A stretch of 34,808 nt of DNA from CAYXVF01 sp964468125 (GTDB lineage: Bacteria; Myxococcota; XYA12-FULL-58-9; CAYXVF01): assembly GCA_964468125.1 (NCBI GenBank), contig CAYXVF010000068.1, positions 1-34,808 on the forward strand. Direction: 5' to 3'. Below are positions 31,856 through 34,808 of this stretch, piece after piece; positions within the stretch are counted from its first letter, which is position 1; each line of letters opens with the position of its first letter. Under the pieces are notes generated by a model. That model was not told where the DNA came from. It was given only the letters and a program-made list of their open reading frames with translations, and did no database searches. The position numbers and the translations under genes are program-made.

Positions 31856-33904
31856 ATGCGATTAGAGAATGCGCTCATTTATCTATCAGCGCTGGTGGCG
31901 GTAGCCAGTTGCACACCCAGAACATCGCCCGACGCCCAACCCTCGGTGAGCGCCCCGGACGGCGTTCGCGGACGGACGGTGGTGCTCCCGGAGACTTGGA
32001 GCGGAAAAGACGTTGGTGAGGCCCGCGCTTCGCTTCGCGCGGAAGTCGCGGCCGAGGCATTCGACCGTGCAGTCCCCCCGGCTTCCCTCGCCTATCGCCC
32101 GACGGACCGAACTGAGTTTTCATACGATAACTTCAGCTTCGGCTCGCCGATTGCTTCCGGGAGCAGTTCGTCGGAGCGCGTCGAAATTCACGATATGGTT
32201 CTGATTGAGCCGCCGCTCGTGTCGCTGGATGCGCCTTCGAGCCTCGGCGTCGCCTTTAACACCCTAATGCCGATTCGCTCAGCGAAGCTCTACGTCGGCG
32301 CATTGGTGCAAGGGGATCGCTTTCGGAAGCCCGTATTCCGCGCGACGGTCGACCACGAACTCGAAGCGCCGGCTACGAACCATCGCCTGACTTTTGATCT
32401 CGCGCGGCTGCTTGGCGCTAAATACGACATTCAGGAGGTCAGCTCGCTCGGTCGTGGAGTCGTCGCGTTTCGCATCGAGATCCAAGTGCCCGGTCATGTG
32501 CGCTCGGGTCGGAAACTACCCGGACGCGTCTATGTCGAAGACGGTCGGCTCGCATTCCGCTGCGGCGAGACACCGTGCGACCTTTCGAAGCCGCTCACTC
32601 AGTTGCCGACGATTTCGCTCGGGCCGACGGTCGACCTCGTTACGCCAAGCTCGGCCACCATCAGCTGGCTGACCGATGTCCCGACCATTGGCCGTGTTAT
32701 CGTGCGAGACCAAAACGGTCGTGAGAGGACTTTCACGAACTTAGTGGCCTCGGCTCGCCATGAAATCCCCATAGATTCAGTTCAGCCGGGTCGGGCACAC
32801 CGCTACCTTGCTTTGTCCTGCGACGTTCGCGGCGAGTGTGTCCACGAGGCGGCAGGTACCTTCGTGACCCCAACCCCCGACGACACACACATGAGCTTCG
32901 CACTGATGAGCGATAGTCGAGCTTCGTCGGGAACCCCGATGTCGGCGTACCAAGGGGTCAACCGAGATGTCATCGAGCAGCTCTTCTCCGTGGCGACGCA
33001 GCATGGGATTGATTTCGCGATCTTTGCGGGCGACCTCATCACAGGCTATGTCACCCAGGACGCGGAGTATCGACGCCAGATCATGGCGTGGCAGCAGGCG
33101 ACCGAACCCTTCGCGATGCACCTCCCGATCTACGAGGGGATCGGAAATCACGAATTTTTAGGCGATGCGTGGGCGAGCGGTTGGCTTGCGAGCCGGCAGG
33201 AAGGCCCTACGTCGGAAACGGTCTTCGCCGAATTGGTCGTCAATCCGAAAAATGCCCCGGCCGCTCGCGAGGGCGAACCAAGTTTCGAGGAAACGGTCTT
33301 CAGCTTCGATCGCGGGGTTGCCCATTTCACTGTACTCAACAGCAACTATTTTTTCCGCAACAGGACCGAACGCGATGACCACCCCGGGAAGGACCGAGGT
33401 GGCTACCGCGAAGGCTGGCTCACCGAGGAGCAACTCACCTGGCTCGACTCGGACCTTGCAGCGGCGCGCGCTCAAGGGGCGAAGCATCTCTTCGTCTTCA
33501 CCCATGAGCCCGCGTTTCCAAACGGCGGGCACGTTCAGGATGCAATGTGGTACCATGGCCAAATACCCGAAGTGCTCGAGCAAAGAGACGCTTTCCTCCG
33601 TATTCTCCTCAGACACAAAGTGCTCGCGGTCTTTTTCGGGGACGAGCACAACTACAGCCGAACGCGCATCGACCGCTCGCTGGATGCGAAGTACGATGGC
33701 CGGCTCTGGCAGATCATCTCGGGAGGGGCCGGCGCTCCTTACTACGCTCGCGACAACACGGTGCCGTGGGCTCGCAATGTGGAGTCCTTCGAGCCGATGC
33801 ATCACGTCGTCCTAGTCGACATTGAAGACGACAGTGTGTGGCTTCGAGCCGTGACCACTCAGGGAGAGACCGTCGACAAAATCGAGCTCACCGCCATGCG
33901 GTGA
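31856..33904 (+). CDS. Metallophosphoesterase lipoprotein (purple acid phosphatase-like)
   Basis: 682 residues. Lipoprotein signal MRLENALIYLSALVAVASC with Cys19 as the lipidation site, then about 250 residues with no recognised fold, a fibronectin-III-like region (about 265-340, VTPSSATISWLTDVPTIGRV) and a calcineurin-type phosphoesterase domain (about 345-680). Metal-binding motifs: FAGD (390-393), GNHE (430-433), FTHEP (His550) and GDEHNYSR (His598). The first motif reads DSR (353-355) in place of DxH or DxG, an unusual feature. The FnIII plus calcineurin plan resembles purple acid phosphatases. It would act on the cell surface, perhaps freeing phosphate from organic esters. The ATG at 31856 is preferred to an in-frame upstream start because it leads directly into the signal peptide. 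Confidence 0.88.
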   Translation: MRLENALIYLSALVAVASCTPRTSPDAQPSVSAPDGVRGRTVVLPETWSGKDVGEARASLRAEVAAEAFDRAVPPASLAYRPTDRTEFSYDNFSFGSPIASGSSSSERVEIHDMVLIEPPLVSLDAPSSLGVAFNTLMPIRSAKLYVGALVQGDRFRKPVFRATVDHELEAPATNHRLTFDLARLLGAKYDIQEVSSLGRGVVAFRIEIQVPGHVRSGRKLPGRVYVEDGRLAFRCGETPCDLSKPLTQLPTISLGPTVDLVTPSSATISWLTDVPTIGRVIVRDQNGRERTFTNLVASARHEIPIDSVQPGRAHRYLALSCDVRGECVHEAAGTFVTPTPDDTHMSFALMSDSRASSGTPMSAYQGVNRDVIEQLFSVATQHGIDFAIFAGDLITGYVTQDAEYRRQIMAWQQATEPFAMHLPIYEGIGNHEFLGDAWASGWLASRQEGPTSETVFAELVVNPKNAPAAREGEPSFEETVFSFDRGVAHFTVLNSNYFFRNRTERDDHPGKDRGGYREGWLTEEQLTWLDSDLAAARAQGAKHLFVFTHEPAFPNGGHVQDAMWYHGQIPEVLEQRDAFLRILLRHKVLAVFFGDEHNYSRTRIDRSLDAKYDGRLWQIISGGAGAPYYARDNTVPWARNVESFEPMHHVVLVDIEDDSVWLRAVTTQGETVDKIELTAMR

Positions 33905-34345
33905 AGCTCCGCGCTACGATTCTGGCACCAAGCGAATGATAACCTCGGAAATATATCGCGAGTTTCGTTCGACGGGTCATTGTCAGAGTGACGTCACTAT
34001 CGGCAACCTCATCTTGGCCGTTGATCTCCTGACGTACTTGCAAGCCCGGAGCCTGGTCGTCGCTGCTCCCGTCCGCGGGAGTTTGTTCCAGGACTTCGAC
34101 CAGCTGCCTGCCACTGCCGCCCGTTTCAACTTGAAGTTGATTGAGCTCTCGTAAACGTCGATCACGTAGCGAAGACCCCCGAAAATCTGAAAGATGGTCG
34201 CACGGTTGTCGATGTAATAAGAGACGTAGTCCGCCAGATCCAACAGCCCGGATTCGCACCGCATAACCGCGTCTGGCCTAGGAGCTTTACCGTTTCGCAG
34301 TCCAATCCATGGATCGGCGAAACGGAGTCGGTCGCTCCGTTCGGT
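33905..34345. other. Gene-free stretch between the phosphoesterase and the glycine-rich gene
   Basis: Short open frames exist on both strands, some with coding-like pieces (for example DYVSYYIDNRATIFQIFGG on the minus strand near 34200), but none has a clear start, ribosome-binding site or family. It may hold decayed gene debris and the end of the glycine-rich gene's transcript. I see no RNA gene. Confidence 0.5.
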
Positions 34346-34808
34346 CTAAGGAAGCTCCAGCGTTTTGGAACGGATGCCCTCCGCACCTGTTGGCCCATCG
34401 TAGTCTTCATTCTTGCCGCCTGGGCCGGGAGCCCCCGCGGTTCCCGGCAGGAGCACATTTCCCGCCAATTCCAGGGTCGTCACGTCGCACGACGTGTTGA
34501 AGCAGAGCACCGGAATCGACGCGCCACCGGCGCCGCCCTGACCGGGTCCACCCTCGCCGCCCGCGGTTCCGTTGCCCCCGGTCCCACCCCGCTGTCCAAA
34601 TTCCGCACCGAACACATCGAAGGCGAGCTCGCCGCCCGTGCCGCCCAGGCCCCCTGGACCGCCGATGCCCCCGTCGCCGCCATGTCCTCCGCGACCTCCT
34701 TCGTGGGTCGCGATCCGCGTGTCCACCAGTTCAACGGCTGGGCTATTTATGAGTACCACTCCGAATGAACCGCCAGCGCCTCCGCCACCCGCACCCGGCC
34801 GTCCGCCG
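34346..34808 (-). CDS. Glycine-rich repeat protein, N-terminal part outside the window
   Basis: The frame is open to the window edge (at least 153 codons) and ends with TAG at 34346-34348. The chain alternates short ordered pieces (FGVVLINSPAVELVDT, ASIPVLCFNTSC) with collagen-like Gly-Gly-X runs (GGRGGHGGDGGIGGPGG), a plan common in secreted surface proteins of myxobacteria. Two Cys residues close together (CFNTSC) may form a disulfide. The C-terminus (GIRSKTLELP) lacks an obvious anchor. The start and any signal peptide lie beyond 34808. Function unknown; a structural or adhesive role is possible. Confidence 0.8.
   Translation of the reverse strand, partial: GGRPGAGGGGAGGSFGVVLINSPAVELVDTRIATHEGGRGGHGGDGGIGGPGGLGGTGGELAFDVFGAEFGQRGGTGGNGTAGGEGGPGQGGAGGASIPVLCFNTSCDVTTLELAGNVLLPGTAGAPGPGGKNEDYDGPTGAEGIRSKTLELP

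Noticed and set aside
33936..34154. 72-codon plus-strand frame after the phosphoesterase
   Set aside because: No ribosome-binding site or recognisable family; overlapping minus frames look equally plausible.

Overview
The window is high-GC bacterial DNA that looks like a member of the Myxococcota (Polyangia-like). The evidence is a protein resembling the DUF6178 family, a sensor whose C-terminus resembles the MXAN_5187 C-terminal domain, a large FHA/membrane/TPR-like protein, lipoproteins common in myxobacteria, and a 3663-residue mosaic protein. The surprise is a peripheral light-harvesting (LH2) operon of purple-bacterial type at 24.0-27.9 kb, which implies that the organism makes or uses bacteriochlorophyll antennae. 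No reaction-centre, bch or crt gene lies in the window.

Layout. 0-1.6 kb: a truncated glycine-rich RRM RNA-binding protein (minus strand), its ribosome-binding site buried in a hairpin, then nadA (quinolinate synthase) behind a promoter with an operator-like inverted repeat. 1.6-15.4 kb: a minus-strand block with a membrane-anchored coiled-coil protein and a DUF6178-like protein (overlapping by 4 bases), then the giant multidomain protein (annexin-like segment, hydrophobic segment, kinase-like fold, HExxH zincin-like segment, GNAT-like segment and C-terminal nucleotidyltransferase). A small acidic protein follows directly and could be its immunity or partner protein. 15.5-23.9 kb: plus-strand genes for a PhnD-like binding protein, an FHA/TM/TPR-like protein, an ECF sigma factor with a small anti-sigma-like partner, a GT2 glycosyltransferase and a membrane sensor. 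The last four suggest an envelope or polysaccharide stress module.

24.0-27.9 kb: promoter with an FNR-like box, pucB, pucA, a strong intercistronic hairpin, an unrecognised 435-aa internally duplicated protein, a PucC-family transporter, and a peptide deformylase that overlaps pucC by 8 bases. The antenna alpha chain carries Phe44-Phe45 where B800-850 LH2 has Tyr-Trp, predicting a blue-shifted B800-820 (LH3-like) complex. The deformylase is notable because the formylated or carboxylated N-terminal Met of LH2 alpha binds the B800 pigment.

28.0-34.8 kb: a DUF1554-like lipoprotein, an MscS-type channel, a small membrane protein, a transposon graveyard (IS21-like remnants and terminal direct repeats), a DUF1826-like gene with an apparent internal deletion behind a perfect palindrome, a metallophosphoesterase lipoprotein, and the end of a glycine-rich surface-type protein that runs off the window. 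No tRNA, rRNA or CRISPR array was seen. Large antisense open frames inside the giant gene are GC-rich shadows and are not annotated.
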